The notes beneath the pieces are model-generated. The model ran no database searches. It was not told the DNA's origin and worked only from the letters and a program-made list of their open reading frames with translations. 64,000 nucleotides of DNA from Pseudomonas frederiksbergensis (GTDB lineage: Bacteria > Pseudomonadota > Gammaproteobacteria > Pseudomonadales > Pseudomonadaceae). The stretch is taken from positions 124,001 to 188,000 of the forward strand of contig NZ_MOBM01000006.1 in the NCBI RefSeq assembly GCF_003732275.1, in the 5' to 3' direction. The position numbers were made by a program, and so were the translations under genes. Below are positions 16,687-27,665 of this stretch, piece after piece. Within the stretch, counting starts at the first letter, position 1; every line of letters begins with the position of its first letter.

Positions 16687-17817
16687 TTAGGCGTAGGACA
16701 GGGATTTCTCTTCCAAGAGCTCCTGATACAACGCCGTCCACTTGCGGCCCATTTCGTCGGCGGTGAACAACTGCCGATAGCGGGCTTCTGCCTTCACGCC
16801 CATTTCGGCTGCAAGCGCCGGGTTTTCCCACAGGGTGCGCATGGCTTCACGGAATGCCTGTGGATGACTTGGCGGCACCACCAGCCCGGTTTCGTTGTGA
16901 ATATTGATGTAGCTGGTGCCGGTGCCGATTTCGCTGGAGATCATCGGTTTGCCGTACATCGCGCCTTCGAGCAACGAGATGCCGAATGCTTCGGAGCGCA
17001 GGTGCGACGGAAACACGATGGCGTAACTCAGTTGCAGCAGCGCGACTTTGTCTTCGTCGCCCAGACGCCCGAGGAAGTGAATATTGCGTAAACCCAACGC
17101 TGCGGCCTGGGCGTGCAGTTCGGCTTCCAGCGGCCCGGCGCCGACGATCACCACCGGGTAATCCACGTCTTTCAAGGCGTCGAGCAGGATGTGCAGGCCT
17201 TTGTAATAACGCATCACGCCCACAAACAGGAAAAACTTATCCCCAAGCGTTTGCCGCCAACGGTCCATGCGTTCCTTATCGGCCTGTGGATAACCTGCCT
17301 TGTTCAGGCCATAGGGAATGACTCGGGTCTTGTCCTGAAACTGCTGCAACACATCACTGGTGTGCAGATAGTTGGGGGAGGCGGCGACAATCCGGTCAGC
17401 GCTGGCGAGGAAGCGGTTCATCAGTGGCCGGTAAAGTTTGAGCAGGTGCTTCTGGCGAATGATGTCCGAGTGGTAGGTCACCACACTGGGTTTGTTCATG
17501 CTGCTGAAGAAATGCACCAGGTCCATGAACGGCCACGGGAAGTGGTAATTGACCACGTCCGCTTCAGCAGCCATTTCGCGAAATTGCTTGAAGACGCTGT
17601 AAGAAAAGCCTGTGGAAGCGAACTGAATGTCGAGTTTGGCCCGATGGACTTCATGCTGCCCGAGTTGCACCACCGGCGGTGTCGGGTCGGCACTGAGGGT
17701 CAGCACCTGGCTTTCAATGCCATGTTGGGCGCCGCTTTCACATAACTGGAAGATCACTTGCTCAATCCCGCCGACCGAGTCTGGCAGGTACGTCTTGAAA
17801 AAATGAAGAACTCGCAT
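16687..17817 (-). CDS. wbpZ: D-rhamnosyltransferase of common polysaccharide antigen, GT4 family
   Basis: A 376-residue GT-B glycosyltransferase. The N-terminal acceptor half begins MRVLHFFKTYLPDSVGGIEQ, and the C-terminal nucleotide-sugar half has FVGVMRYYKGLHILLDAL, the EAFGISLLEGAMYGKPMISS motif with the E-x7-E pair, and TGLVVPP. It transfers a sugar from a GDP-sugar donor at the cytoplasmic face. Position and order (wbpZ-wbpY-wbpX-wzt-wzm-wbpW-gmd-rmd on one strand) equal the A-band locus of P. aeruginosa, where WbpZ is assigned the early rhamnose addition after the GlcNAc-type primer. It is the last gene of the operon; its ATG directly follows the wbpY stop. Confidence 0.9.
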   Translation of the reverse strand: MRVLHFFKTYLPDSVGGIEQVIFQLCESGAQHGIESQVLTLSADPTPPVVQLGQHEVHRAKLDIQFASTGFSYSVFKQFREMAAEADVVNYHFPWPFMDLVHFFSSMNKPSVVTYHSDIIRQKHLLKLYRPLMNRFLASADRIVAASPNYLHTSDVLQQFQDKTRVIPYGLNKAGYPQADKERMDRWRQTLGDKFFLFVGVMRYYKGLHILLDALKDVDYPVVIVGAGPLEAELHAQAAALGLRNIHFLGRLGDEDKVALLQLSYAIVFPSHLRSEAFGISLLEGAMYGKPMISSEIGTGTSYINIHNETGLVVPPSHPQAFREAMRTLWENPALAAEMGVKAEARYRQLFTADEMGRKWTALYQELLEEKSLSYA

Positions 17818-18948
17818 TCAACCTCCCATAGCCTGGCGGTAGGCGCGGGCGGTAATCTTCGCGCAACGCTCCCAGGAGAATAGCCTTGCCTGCTGCAATC
17901 CGGCGTTCGAGCATGCCTGCCAATGTGTTTGATCGTCGATCAGACGGCGCATGGCATCGCGCAGGCCGTCTGGATCGTCAGGTTCAATATAGTTGCCCGC
18001 AGCGCCTGCGACTTCGGGCATGGCCGAACGTCGAGTCAGGATGACCGGCGTGCCGCTGGCCATGGCCTCCAGCACCGGCAGGCCGAAACCTTCATAGAGC
18101 GATGGGAAAATCAGCGCCCGGGCGCCCGCCAACAGCTGCGCGACCTGCTCGTCGGGCAGATAACCGAGCAAACACACATGACCGTTGGCCAATGCCTGGC
18201 GCAGCTCATCGCTGAATTGCTCGCGCTGCCAGCCGGCCATCCCGACGATCAACAGCGGAAAGCGCTGACGCAACGCTTCCGGAAGTTGGGCGTGGGCGCG
18301 CAGGGCCAGGGTCAGGTTCTTGCGGGGTTCCAGGGTGCCGACGCAGAGAAAATAATCCCGTATCTCGACCCCGTGGGCCTTGAGCACCGCATCGATGGCC
18401 TCGGGTTCGCGGGGGTGGAAGCGTGCAGCCACGCCCAGCGGTGCGACCACAAAACGCTCGGCCGGCAGTGCGAACCAGGCCTGAGCCTCGTCGGCGATGT
18501 ACTGCGAGTCGGTAAGAATCAGCTGCGCCTGTTGCACGCCATCGGCCAGTCGCCGCTCGATTTCTCGCAGGCGCGCCGGTGGTTGCGTCTCGGGATAATG
18601 CAAATGCGTCAGGTCATGCAGGGTGATGACCGTCGGGCCGTCGAACGACAACGGCCACAGACTGGGTTCGTGATAAAGGTCGATCGCCTGGGCGCGGCCT
18701 TGATCAAAGCGTTTCTGCGCCAGCCAGCGTCGCGCCTGATACGCGCCGGGTATTTGCCGCAGCAACGGCGTCAGTCGCGAGTAGCCGGGCATGGCTGCAT
18801 CGGGTAGCGAAGAACTCCAGCCCCAGCCATGGAACAGCGACATTTCGACGTCTGGTTCACCGGCCAGGGCATTCACCAGTTCGGCGACGTAATGGCCGAT
18901 GCCGGTGCGCGGGGCCTGGAGGATTCGGGCGTTAAGGGCAATTCGCAT
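17818..18948 (-). CDS. wbpY: D-rhamnosyltransferase of common polysaccharide antigen, GT4 family
   Basis: A 376-residue GT-B glycosyltransferase. It begins MRIALNARILQAPRTGIGHY; the donor half shows FLCVGTLEPRKNLTLALRAH and ALIFPSLYEGFGLPVLEAM, the GT4 signature with the glutamate pair. The open frame continues far upstream, but the ATG at 18948 has GGAGAGG 6 bases before it and gives the normal N-terminus. It overlaps wbpX by 17 bases and abuts wbpZ, so translation is coupled. By position it is the WbpY rhamnan polymerising or chain-extending enzyme of the common antigen. Confidence 0.9.
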   Translation of the reverse strand: MRIALNARILQAPRTGIGHYVAELVNALAGEPDVEMSLFHGWGWSSSLPDAAMPGYSRLTPLLRQIPGAYQARRWLAQKRFDQGRAQAIDLYHEPSLWPLSFDGPTVITLHDLTHLHYPETQPPARLREIERRLADGVQQAQLILTDSQYIADEAQAWFALPAERFVVAPLGVAARFHPREPEAIDAVLKAHGVEIRDYFLCVGTLEPRKNLTLALRAHAQLPEALRQRFPLLIVGMAGWQREQFSDELRQALANGHVCLLGYLPDEQVAQLLAGARALIFPSLYEGFGLPVLEAMASGTPVILTRRSAMPEVAGAAGNYIEPDDPDGLRDAMRRLIDDQTHWQACSNAGLQQARLFSWERCAKITARAYRQAMGG

Positions 18949-20299
18949 GTTGCCTCTCCTGCGCCACGGGTGTTTCCACAAGGTTGCGCAGGGTTCGTTC
19001 GGCCAGTTGCGCACTGGCTTCACGCCAGCCGATCCAGCGCCAGTCCACCACATTGCGGGCGGCCGGGAATTGATTGCTGCTCTCGAATCGAGCAACCAGA
19101 TCGGCCAGGCTTTGTGGTTCGCCCAGGTCGAAGTACGCCATGAACTCGCCGCCTATTTCACGGAAAACCGGGATGTCACTGCCCATGGCCGGCAAACCGC
19201 GCTGCATGGCTTCCACCAGTGGCAGGCCGAAGCCTTCGACGTAGGACGGAAACACCAGCGCACTGGCGTGGGAATAGGCGTGTTCGAGGCTGGTGTCGCT
19301 CAGGTTGTTGAACATGAACAGGCGTTTGTTCAGCTGCGGGTGATTGCGAACCCGGGCGAGCAGGGCATCGCACTTCCAGCCAATGCGCCCGGCGATGCAC
19401 AAACGGGCTTTCGAGCCCGCGGCCCAGGCGAGTTCGAAGGCGTCCAGCAAGTAGTCGTGGTTCTTGCGCGGTTCGATGGTGCTGACCATCAGAAACACCG
19501 GTTCCGGGATATCGAACAGCCGTGTCAAACGCGTTTCGACGGCGGCGGTTTCTTCGCGCAGGTCCAGCTCGGAGCCCAGGTGGAAATAGTCGAACCACAA
19601 GGTGTCGGCTTTGGCAGGACCGACGCGACGATGCAGTTCCTCGCGCACCTGATCGCGCACCGTGGCGGAAATCGCCACGTAGCCGTCGGCGGTTTTGGCG
19701 ATCCAGTCGAACCACTCGTTGAAAATCTGCACCAGTCGCGTGTCGTAGAACTGCGGGTGGGTCAGGGGAATCAGGTCGTAGATCACCGAGACAATGCCCA
19801 CGCCTTCGAGTTTGAGTTGTTCGGCCAACGGGAAGAAATCGGCGTGCCACGACGAATCCAGCAGCACTAATTGATCGCCCGGTTGATGCTGCAACGGCGA
19901 GCAGCGTTTGGGCAGTTGATATTGGTTGACGCGATCGATCAGACGCAGCGGTACGCTGAAACCCGCCAGCGCCGTGAGGCGGTAAGCCGCGTACAATGCA
20001 CGCCGGGCCCATCGCGATGTGCAGCGTTTGTCCAGGCGCTGGTGCAGTTGCCAGAAACGATGGGCCAAACGCTCCAGACGCCCACCAAACTCCATCAGCC
20101 CATTGAAAAGCGGTGTGTCCAAAGGGGCCAGACTCAACACCCGGTAGAGCTTACCCTTGAGCATTACCACCGGGATGCACTCGACGCTGTCGACGCGTTC
20201 AGGCAACTGATTGATGACGTTGCGCACCACCCGCTGAATGCCCGAATTGACCTTGGGGTGCTGGAACACGTACGTGCATTCCACCAGAAGACGGGTCAT
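18932..20299 (-). CDS. wbpX: D-rhamnosyltransferase of common polysaccharide antigen
   Basis: A 455-residue glycosyltransferase, GT4-like, beginning MTRLLVECTYVFQHPKVNSG. The donor half contains FLMVSTIEPRKNHDYLLDAF and ALVFPSYVEGFGLPLVEAM. Length matches P. aeruginosa WbpX (about 460). The start at 20299 overlaps the wzt stop as ATGA; the longer open frame from 20428 would run inside wzt and is a shadow. Together with WbpY and WbpZ it builds the D-rhamnan repeat. No truncation is seen. Confidence 0.9.
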   Translation of the reverse strand: MTRLLVECTYVFQHPKVNSGIQRVVRNVINQLPERVDSVECIPVVMLKGKLYRVLSLAPLDTPLFNGLMEFGGRLERLAHRFWQLHQRLDKRCTSRWARRALYAAYRLTALAGFSVPLRLIDRVNQYQLPKRCSPLQHQPGDQLVLLDSSWHADFFPLAEQLKLEGVGIVSVIYDLIPLTHPQFYDTRLVQIFNEWFDWIAKTADGYVAISATVRDQVREELHRRVGPAKADTLWFDYFHLGSELDLREETAAVETRLTRLFDIPEPVFLMVSTIEPRKNHDYLLDAFELAWAAGSKARLCIAGRIGWKCDALLARVRNHPQLNKRLFMFNNLSDTSLEHAYSHASALVFPSYVEGFGLPLVEAMQRGLPAMGSDIPVFREIGGEFMAYFDLGEPQSLADLVARFESSNQFPAARNVVDWRWIGWREASAQLAERTLRNLVETPVAQERQHANCP

Positions 20300-21549
20300 G
20301 GCGTGTTCTCCGAGACAATCGATTCGGCTGTTCGAGTGATGGTGGTTTTCGCCCCCAGCCACGAGCAGCCGACGAAGTCTTCGTGTCGGTTGTTGATCAC
20401 GTGGAACACCAGACCGTAGTCGCGCCACTCGAAATTGCGGTCCAGGTGTGAGTCCAGCCGCGACAAGCTCAGGGCCACGGAGTAGTTGCCCTTGCCCAGG
20501 CCCATGACGAAGGCAAAGCGGTAAGTCACCCGCTCGCCGGCCTGCAGGTCGGTAAGGGCGAGGTCCTGACGATGGGTGTTGATGCCGTACATGGCCTGGC
20601 CCAGGCGATCCTTGATCATGAAGCCCAGGACCAGGCGCTCGATGTCCTGGCGCACTTCGACTTGCACCTCAAGCACCACCGGCTGGCCGACTTCAGCGGC
20701 ATCGATGGCGCGTTCGCGCTCATCGAGCATACGCACGCTGAGGATCCCGGCTTCACCGGTGCCGGAAACGGTTTGCACCTGACCGTCCGCGAGCATTTCC
20801 TGACGCACCGTCTGGCCTTCGCGCTCGGCGAGCAGGGCGTTGTAGTAGTCCATGACGGCTTCGGGCTTGCCGTGCATGGCCATGCGGCCGTTTTCCAGGA
20901 GGATCGCCGAGTCGCAGATCGACTGAATCGCCGAGCGGTCGTGGGACACGATCAGTAATGTGGTGCCGGCCTTGCGGAAGCTGCGGATGCGGTCGAAGCT
21001 TTTGTGCTGGAAGTAGGCGTCGCCCACCGACAGGGCTTCGTCGACGATCAGGATGTCCGGACGTCGGGCGGTGGCCACGCTGAATGCCAGGCGCATCTGC
21101 ATGCCGCTGGAGTAGGTGCGCACGGGGTGATCGATGGCTTCACCGATTTCTGCGAAGTGTTCGATTTGCGGCATCAGGTTTTCGATTTCTTCGACCTGCA
21201 TGCCCAACAATTGCCCGGCCATGAGCGCATTCTGTCGGCCGGTGAAATCCGGGTGAAAGCCCATGCCCAGTTCCAGCAGGGCAGCGACGCGGCCTTCGAG
21301 CTGGATCTGTCCACAGGTGGGTTGGGTAGTGCCGGTGATCATTTTCAGCAAGGTACTCTTGCCGGCGCCGTTGACCCCGACGATGCCCACCGCTTCACCG
21401 GGAGCAATCTCGAACGCCACGTTTTGCAGCACCCAGTGCTGGTGATGACGGATTGGCGAAAACGGGATCAGCCACTCGGCCAGTCGGCTCCAGCGCGTGG
21501 GGTATTGCTTGTAGGCCTTGCCCAGGCCGGTCACGCGTATATGTCCCAT
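20296..21549 (-). CDS. wzt: ABC exporter ATPase with carbohydrate-binding domain, common antigen
   Basis: A 417-residue ATPase that powers export of finished D-rhamnan on its lipid carrier across the inner membrane with Wzm. The nucleotide-binding domain has Walker A GVNGAGKST (58-66), signature YSSGMQMRLAF and Walker B ILIVDEAL. The extra C-terminal domain (about 260-417, including VLEVQVEVRQDIERLVLGFM) is the Wzt carbohydrate-binding module that recognises the chain terminus. That links it to the chain-capping genes divergently transcribed at 26-32 kb. It starts one base inside the wzm stop. Confidence 0.93.
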   Translation of the reverse strand: MGHIRVTGLGKAYKQYPTRWSRLAEWLIPFSPIRHHQHWVLQNVAFEIAPGEAVGIVGVNGAGKSTLLKMITGTTQPTCGQIQLEGRVAALLELGMGFHPDFTGRQNALMAGQLLGMQVEEIENLMPQIEHFAEIGEAIDHPVRTYSSGMQMRLAFSVATARRPDILIVDEALSVGDAYFQHKSFDRIRSFRKAGTTLLIVSHDRSAIQSICDSAILLENGRMAMHGKPEAVMDYYNALLAEREGQTVRQEMLADGQVQTVSGTGEAGILSVRMLDERERAIDAAEVGQPVVLEVQVEVRQDIERLVLGFMIKDRLGQAMYGINTHRQDLALTDLQAGERVTYRFAFVMGLGKGNYSVALSLSRLDSHLDRNFEWRDYGLVFHVINNRHEDFVGCSWLGAKTTITRTAESIVSENTP

Positions 21550-22346
21550 CAGAGCTCATCCACCATTTCACCGACCCGCTGACGAAACAGCCGCAGCCCG
21601 ATCACGCAGAACAACGCGCCGATCACGAATATTGGCAGCAGCGAACTCCAGACCGGCCATTGGCCGTAGAGGAACAGGTTCTGGTAGCTGCTGATCAGGT
21701 TGGTCATGGGGTTGAGTTGCAACAGCCGCTGCACCCACTCGGGCAAGATGCTCAACGGGTACACGATCGGTGTCAGCCAGAACCAGAATTGCAGGCAGAT
21801 GCCGAAGAATTGCCCGACATCGCGAAAGAACACATTCAGCACACCGAGGATCATCCCCAGCCCGGCGCAGAACATCACCTGCAACGCCAGCAGCGGCAGC
21901 AGCGCCAGCAGGGCCATGCCCGGCAGACGTCCGGTGATCAGCAGAAAACCCAGGAACAGCCCGATGATGATCGCGAAGTTGATGCCGGCATTGAACAACA
22001 CAATCACCGGCAGGCAGATTCTAGGGAAGCTGATTTTCTTCAGCAGGTTGGCGTTTTCCAGAAACATGTTCTGGCTGCGCAGGGTGATTTCCGAGAACAG
22101 GCCCCAGGTCAGCAACCCGGCGCAAAGGTAGATGCTGTAGGCCATGCCGTCATCCACACCCGGCAAGCGTGCGCGCATGATGTGGGAAAAAATCACCGTG
22201 TAGACGACGATCATCGACAGCGGGTTGAGCACGGTCCACAGGGCACCGAACAGCGAATTGCGATAACGCGCTTGAAACTCTCGCTTGACGCTACCGAGGA
22301 CGAAACCTCGATAGCCCCACAGCGAGCGATACAGGGAAAGCAGCAT
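21549..22346 (-). CDS. wzm: ABC exporter membrane subunit, common antigen
   Basis: A 265-residue inner-membrane protein of the ABC-2 polysaccharide export type, partner of Wzt. Six hydrophobic stretches are visible, for example SIYLCAGLLTWGLFSEITL and FAIIIGLFLGFLLI. The amphipathic N-terminal region RGFVLGSVKREFQARYRNS and the segment NPLSMIVVYTVIFSHIM are typical. It overlaps wzt by one base and abuts wbpW. Homodimeric Wzm with two Wzt forms the channel for D-rhamnan. Confidence 0.92.
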   Translation of the reverse strand: MLLSLYRSLWGYRGFVLGSVKREFQARYRNSLFGALWTVLNPLSMIVVYTVIFSHIMRARLPGVDDGMAYSIYLCAGLLTWGLFSEITLRSQNMFLENANLLKKISFPRICLPVIVLFNAGINFAIIIGLFLGFLLITGRLPGMALLALLPLLALQVMFCAGLGMILGVLNVFFRDVGQFFGICLQFWFWLTPIVYPLSILPEWVQRLLQLNPMTNLISSYQNLFLYGQWPVWSSLLPIFVIGALFCVIGLRLFRQRVGEMVDEL

Positions 22347-23789
22347 TCAAACCGTCCTGCCGTATTGGTCTTCGAAGCGAACGATATCGTCCTCTCCCAG
22401 GTATTCGCCGCTTTGCACTTCGATGATCACCAGATCGATCACGCCGGGGTTTTCCAGGCGGTGCCTGTGCCCGGCGGCAATGAACGTCGATTCGTTCTTG
22501 GCCACCAGGTGCGAACCGGAACCATTGTTGGTGACCTTGGCCATGCCTTCGACCACCACCCAGTGTTCATTGCGGTGATGGTGCATCTGCAATGACAACT
22601 TGGCGCCGGGTTTGACCACGATGCGTTTGATCTTGAAGCGCGGACCTTCCTCGAGCACGGTGTAGGTGCCCCAGGGGCGGCTGACCGTGCGATGCAGGCG
22701 ATAGGCTTCGTGTTTATCGTCCTTGAGCTGCCGGGCTACCCGGCGCACATCCTGCGCGCGGTCGGCGTGGGCCACCAGCACAGCGTCGGCGGTGTCGATG
22801 ATGATCAGGTTATCCACACCCACCGCGGCTACCAACCGGTCTTCGCTCTGGATGAAGTTGTTGTGGCTGTCGATGAAGATCGCGTCGCCGCTGGCGCGAT
22901 TGTTCTGCGCATCGGCCGGCACCAGTGCGGCCACGGCGCCCCAGGAACCGATATCGCTCCAGTCGAAACTGGCCGGTACCACGACTACTTTTTCGGAGCG
23001 CTCCATCAGCGCGTAGTCGATGGAGATGTCGGTGATCTCGGCGAAATGTGTCGGCGACAGTTCCTGTTGCAGGCAACCGCCGGTTTCCACCGGCGCGCTG
23101 GCCGCCATGCAGGCCCGGGCCTGTTCAAGCAGTGCGGGGGCGTGAAGGTGCAACTCGGCCAGCAGTGTGGCGATCGAGAAGCAGAACATTCCCGAATTCC
23201 ACAGGAAATCACCGCTCTCCAGGTAATGCGTGGCGGTTTGCAGGTCGGGTTTCTCGACGAAGCGCTGCACCTTGGCGGCGCCTTTGTCGTCCAGCGGGGC
23301 ACCGGTTTCGATGTAGCCGAAGCCGGTTTCCGGGGCTGTCGGCACGACGCCGAAGGTCACCAGATGACCGGCCTTGGCCAGCGTCATGGCGTGCTCGACC
23401 GCGCTTTTCAACGCGTCTTCGTTGAGGATCAGATGGTCGGCAGGCATCACCACCATGATTGCTTCGTCGCCGTGCAGGGCTTGTAGCGAAAGGGCGGCCG
23501 CCGCGATGGCCGGGGCCGTATTGCGGCCTGTCGGCTCGAGCAGAAAATGCCCGCGATGGCGCTCCAGGCGCGCATCCTGATAGTGATCCTTGCTCTGGAA
23601 GTAGTAGTCGCGGTTAGTCACCGTGACGATATCGCCCCAGCCATCGAGCAAACCCGCCGCACGCTGATAAGTTTTACTCAGCAGCGACTGACCGTCGGGC
23701 AGGGTCATGAACGGTTTGGGATGGCCTTCGCGGGACACCGGCCACAAACGGGTCCCGGCACCCCCGGAGAGAATCACAGGAATCAGCAT
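22347..23789 (-). CDS. wbpW: mannose-1-phosphate guanylyltransferase / mannose-6-phosphate isomerase
   Basis: A 480-residue bifunctional type II enzyme that supplies GDP-D-mannose. The N-terminal guanylyltransferase shows ILSGGAGTRLWPVSRE then HPKPF, and FDWSDIGSWGA. The C-terminal cupin isomerase domain contains RPWGTYTVLEEG and LSLQMHHHRNEHWVVVEG with metal-binding His residues. AlgA/PslB-type enzymes share this plan, but place in the D-rhamnan operon, directly before wzm and after gmd, identifies it as WbpW. Confidence 0.92.
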   Translation of the reverse strand: MLIPVILSGGAGTRLWPVSREGHPKPFMTLPDGQSLLSKTYQRAAGLLDGWGDIVTVTNRDYYFQSKDHYQDARLERHRGHFLLEPTGRNTAPAIAAAALSLQALHGDEAIMVVMPADHLILNEDALKSAVEHAMTLAKAGHLVTFGVVPTAPETGFGYIETGAPLDDKGAAKVQRFVEKPDLQTATHYLESGDFLWNSGMFCFSIATLLAELHLHAPALLEQARACMAASAPVETGGCLQQELSPTHFAEITDISIDYALMERSEKVVVVPASFDWSDIGSWGAVAALVPADAQNNRASGDAIFIDSHNNFIQSEDRLVAAVGVDNLIIIDTADAVLVAHADRAQDVRRVARQLKDDKHEAYRLHRTVSRPWGTYTVLEEGPRFKIKRIVVKPGAKLSLQMHHHRNEHWVVVEGMAKVTNNGSGSHLVAKNESTFIAAGHRHRLENPGVIDLVIIEVQSGEYLGEDDIVRFEDQYGRTV

Positions 23790-23792
23790 GGC

Positions 23793-25675
<1,883 letters not shown>

Positions 25676-26099
25676 GCAATGGCCCCTTGATCATAAAACC
25701 TCGTCCATTCCCCACAGGCTTGGCGGAGATGTCTGACAGACCGGGTGGATGACTGGGTCGAAAGACAGGCGAAGTCGTTGTTGTAGTTGTTTGGTAGCCA
25801 ATCTGTGCCAATTGCGCAGCAATTTCAACAGGTCCCACCGTGACCGGCCAGTTCTCGTTAGCGTAGCTCTGTTTTTCTCGCTGGGCGGTTCACGAATCCT
25901 CGACGGATGTGTTTAGAATGCCCCTCGTCACGATCGCCCAGGGTTCGGCAGGGTTGTTCTGGAACTCCGCGAAACTGACCACTAAAACAAGAATTAGACG
26001 GGCACGAAGACGATGGACGAGAGCGGCACGCCGACTCGATCCGTGGCTTCGCCGTCATAGAGTGAGGTTGCCGGGATGGCGGCCTCATCGTGGGATGCC
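25676..26099. other. divergent intergenic region between rmd and the accessory glycosyltransferase
   Basis: This 424-base gap must contain promoters for both halves of the common antigen locus. I see no convincing -35/-10 pair, palindrome or small gene here. Confidence 0.5.
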
Positions 26100-27665
26100 A
26101 TGAATTTTATTCTTTACTCGGACGTCAACGACAGTTCCATCAGCCAGAGCCTCGGTCGTCCCGAATACAGTTACTACTTCGTGCTCAAGGCTTATCGCCC
26201 GGTGCTCGAAAGCCTTGGGCGGGTGCATGTGGTGTCCTCCACCGCCGAGGTCGACCCCCTCTACAGGCAACTGCTTGCCGCTGGCGAAGACAGCCTGTTC
26301 CTGTCTTTCACTCCACCGCAGAAAACCCCGAACGATCTTGAATGCCCGACGATCTGCGTGTTGGCCTGGGAGTTCGATTCGATTCCCGATGAGCAGTGGG
26401 ACAACGATCCCCGCCAGGACTGGACCCGCATGCTGGCGCGCCAGGGCCGGGTGATCACGCTCTCCAGTCATACCGCGCGGGCGATTCGTCGGGCCATGGG
26501 CGAAGACTTTCCGGTGTTGGTATTGCCGACCCCGTTGTGGGAAAACTTCGCGGCCATCCGTAGCCGTCATACCAGCGTGCCGGTCAATGCCGGTTCGACC
26601 CTCGATATCAAGGGTTGCATCCTCGATACCCGCACGCTCGGGCTGACCGCCGATTCGCTGATTCCACCGCCGTTGACCCCCGAGCAGCAGGCCGAACTCG
26701 ATGCGTTGCGACCGCCGCCGCTGACCCTGAAGCGCCGCTTCGTCATCGCCAGGCACTACTTGCGTCTGTGGGCGCTGGACCTGGGCAAGGCGCAACCGGT
26801 GCCGGTCCATCGCACTCATTTTCTGAGCCAGTGGTACTGGGAGGGGATTCGCGATCTGTTGTCCGATCCGGCTCACTCCAGGCTTGCAAAATACCTCCCG
26901 GCCATTGCCGGTCCGCAGTCGGTGCCGGTCCATGTACCGGCACCGGTGGAGCTGCCAGACACTACGGACCAGGTCCAGACCCAAGTCGGCGGCGTTGTTT
27001 ACGTCACCGTGTTCAATCCCAAGGACGGGCGCAAGAACTGGCATCAACTGATCAGCGCATTCTGCTGGGCGTTCCGGGAAACCGGGGACGCCACGCTGGT
27101 GCTGAAGATTACCCAGAGCGACCTGTCGGCCTACTACACCGAGCTGATGACCTTGCTGGCGCAGCTGTCGCCGTTCGCCTGTCGGGTGGTGGTGATGCAC
27201 GGTTACCTGGACGATCCGCAATATGCCCGGCTCTATGAGGCGGCGAGTTATTACGTCAACGCCTCACGTTGCGAGGGCCTGTGCCTGCCGCTGATGGAGT
27301 TCATGGCCAGCGGCAAACCGGTAATTGCCCCGGACCATACGGCCATGGAGGATTACATCGATGAGCGCATGGCGTTTGTGGTCAAGTCCAGCGAAGAGCT
27401 GACCATCTGGCCCCAGGACACCCGCATTATTTACCGTACCCTGCGATATCGACCGGACTGGGGTTCGTTGAAAGCGGCCTACGAAAACAGCTACCGGATC
27501 GCCAGGGAGCAGCCGCTGGAGTATCAGCGCATGTCTCACGCCGCGGTCGAGCGCATGCACGAATACTGTGCCTTCGTTCCGGTGCAACAGCGCCTGGCGG
27601 ACTTTTTCGGGCTGGCGCCACACAGTGTGCCGGCAGCGGCCGCGACGGATAACGCCTCATGCTGA
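26100..27665 (+). CDS. glycosyltransferase of the common antigen accessory operon (PA5455-like)
   Basis: A 521-residue protein with a GT-B C-terminal half: VTVFNPKDGRKNWHQLISAF, then YVNASRCEGLCLPLMEFMA, equivalent to the GT4 donor motif. The N-terminal part begins MNFILYSDVNDSSISQSLGR and has EYSYYFVLKAYRPVLESLGR, closely matched in the next gene, so the two are tandem duplicates. This copy has an extra segment (about residues 175-270) absent from the other. The ATG at 26100 gives the family-like start; an ATG at 26076 is possible. It opens a five-gene divergent operon. Position equals PA5455 of P. aeruginosa. Chain capping of D-rhamnan is the likely job (inference). Confidence 0.8.
   Translation: MNFILYSDVNDSSISQSLGRPEYSYYFVLKAYRPVLESLGRVHVVSSTAEVDPLYRQLLAAGEDSLFLSFTPPQKTPNDLECPTICVLAWEFDSIPDEQWDNDPRQDWTRMLARQGRVITLSSHTARAIRRAMGEDFPVLVLPTPLWENFAAIRSRHTSVPVNAGSTLDIKGCILDTRTLGLTADSLIPPPLTPEQQAELDALRPPPLTLKRRFVIARHYLRLWALDLGKAQPVPVHRTHFLSQWYWEGIRDLLSDPAHSRLAKYLPAIAGPQSVPVHVPAPVELPDTTDQVQTQVGGVVYVTVFNPKDGRKNWHQLISAFCWAFRETGDATLVLKITQSDLSAYYTELMTLLAQLSPFACRVVVMHGYLDDPQYARLYEAASYYVNASRCEGLCLPLMEFMASGKPVIAPDHTAMEDYIDERMAFVVKSSEELTIWPQDTRIIYRTLRYRPDWGSLKAAYENSYRIAREQPLEYQRMSHAAVERMHEYCAFVPVQQRLADFFGLAPHSVPAAAATDNASC

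Noticed and set aside
21453..22595. 380-codon plus-strand frame over wzm and wbpW
   Set aside because: His/Gln-rich composition typical of antisense to membrane and sugar genes; wzm and wbpW are certain.
25909..26103. 64-codon Arg-rich frame before the first accessory glycosyltransferase
   Set aside because: No ribosome binding site, low-complexity Arg/Trp composition and overlap with the next gene start.
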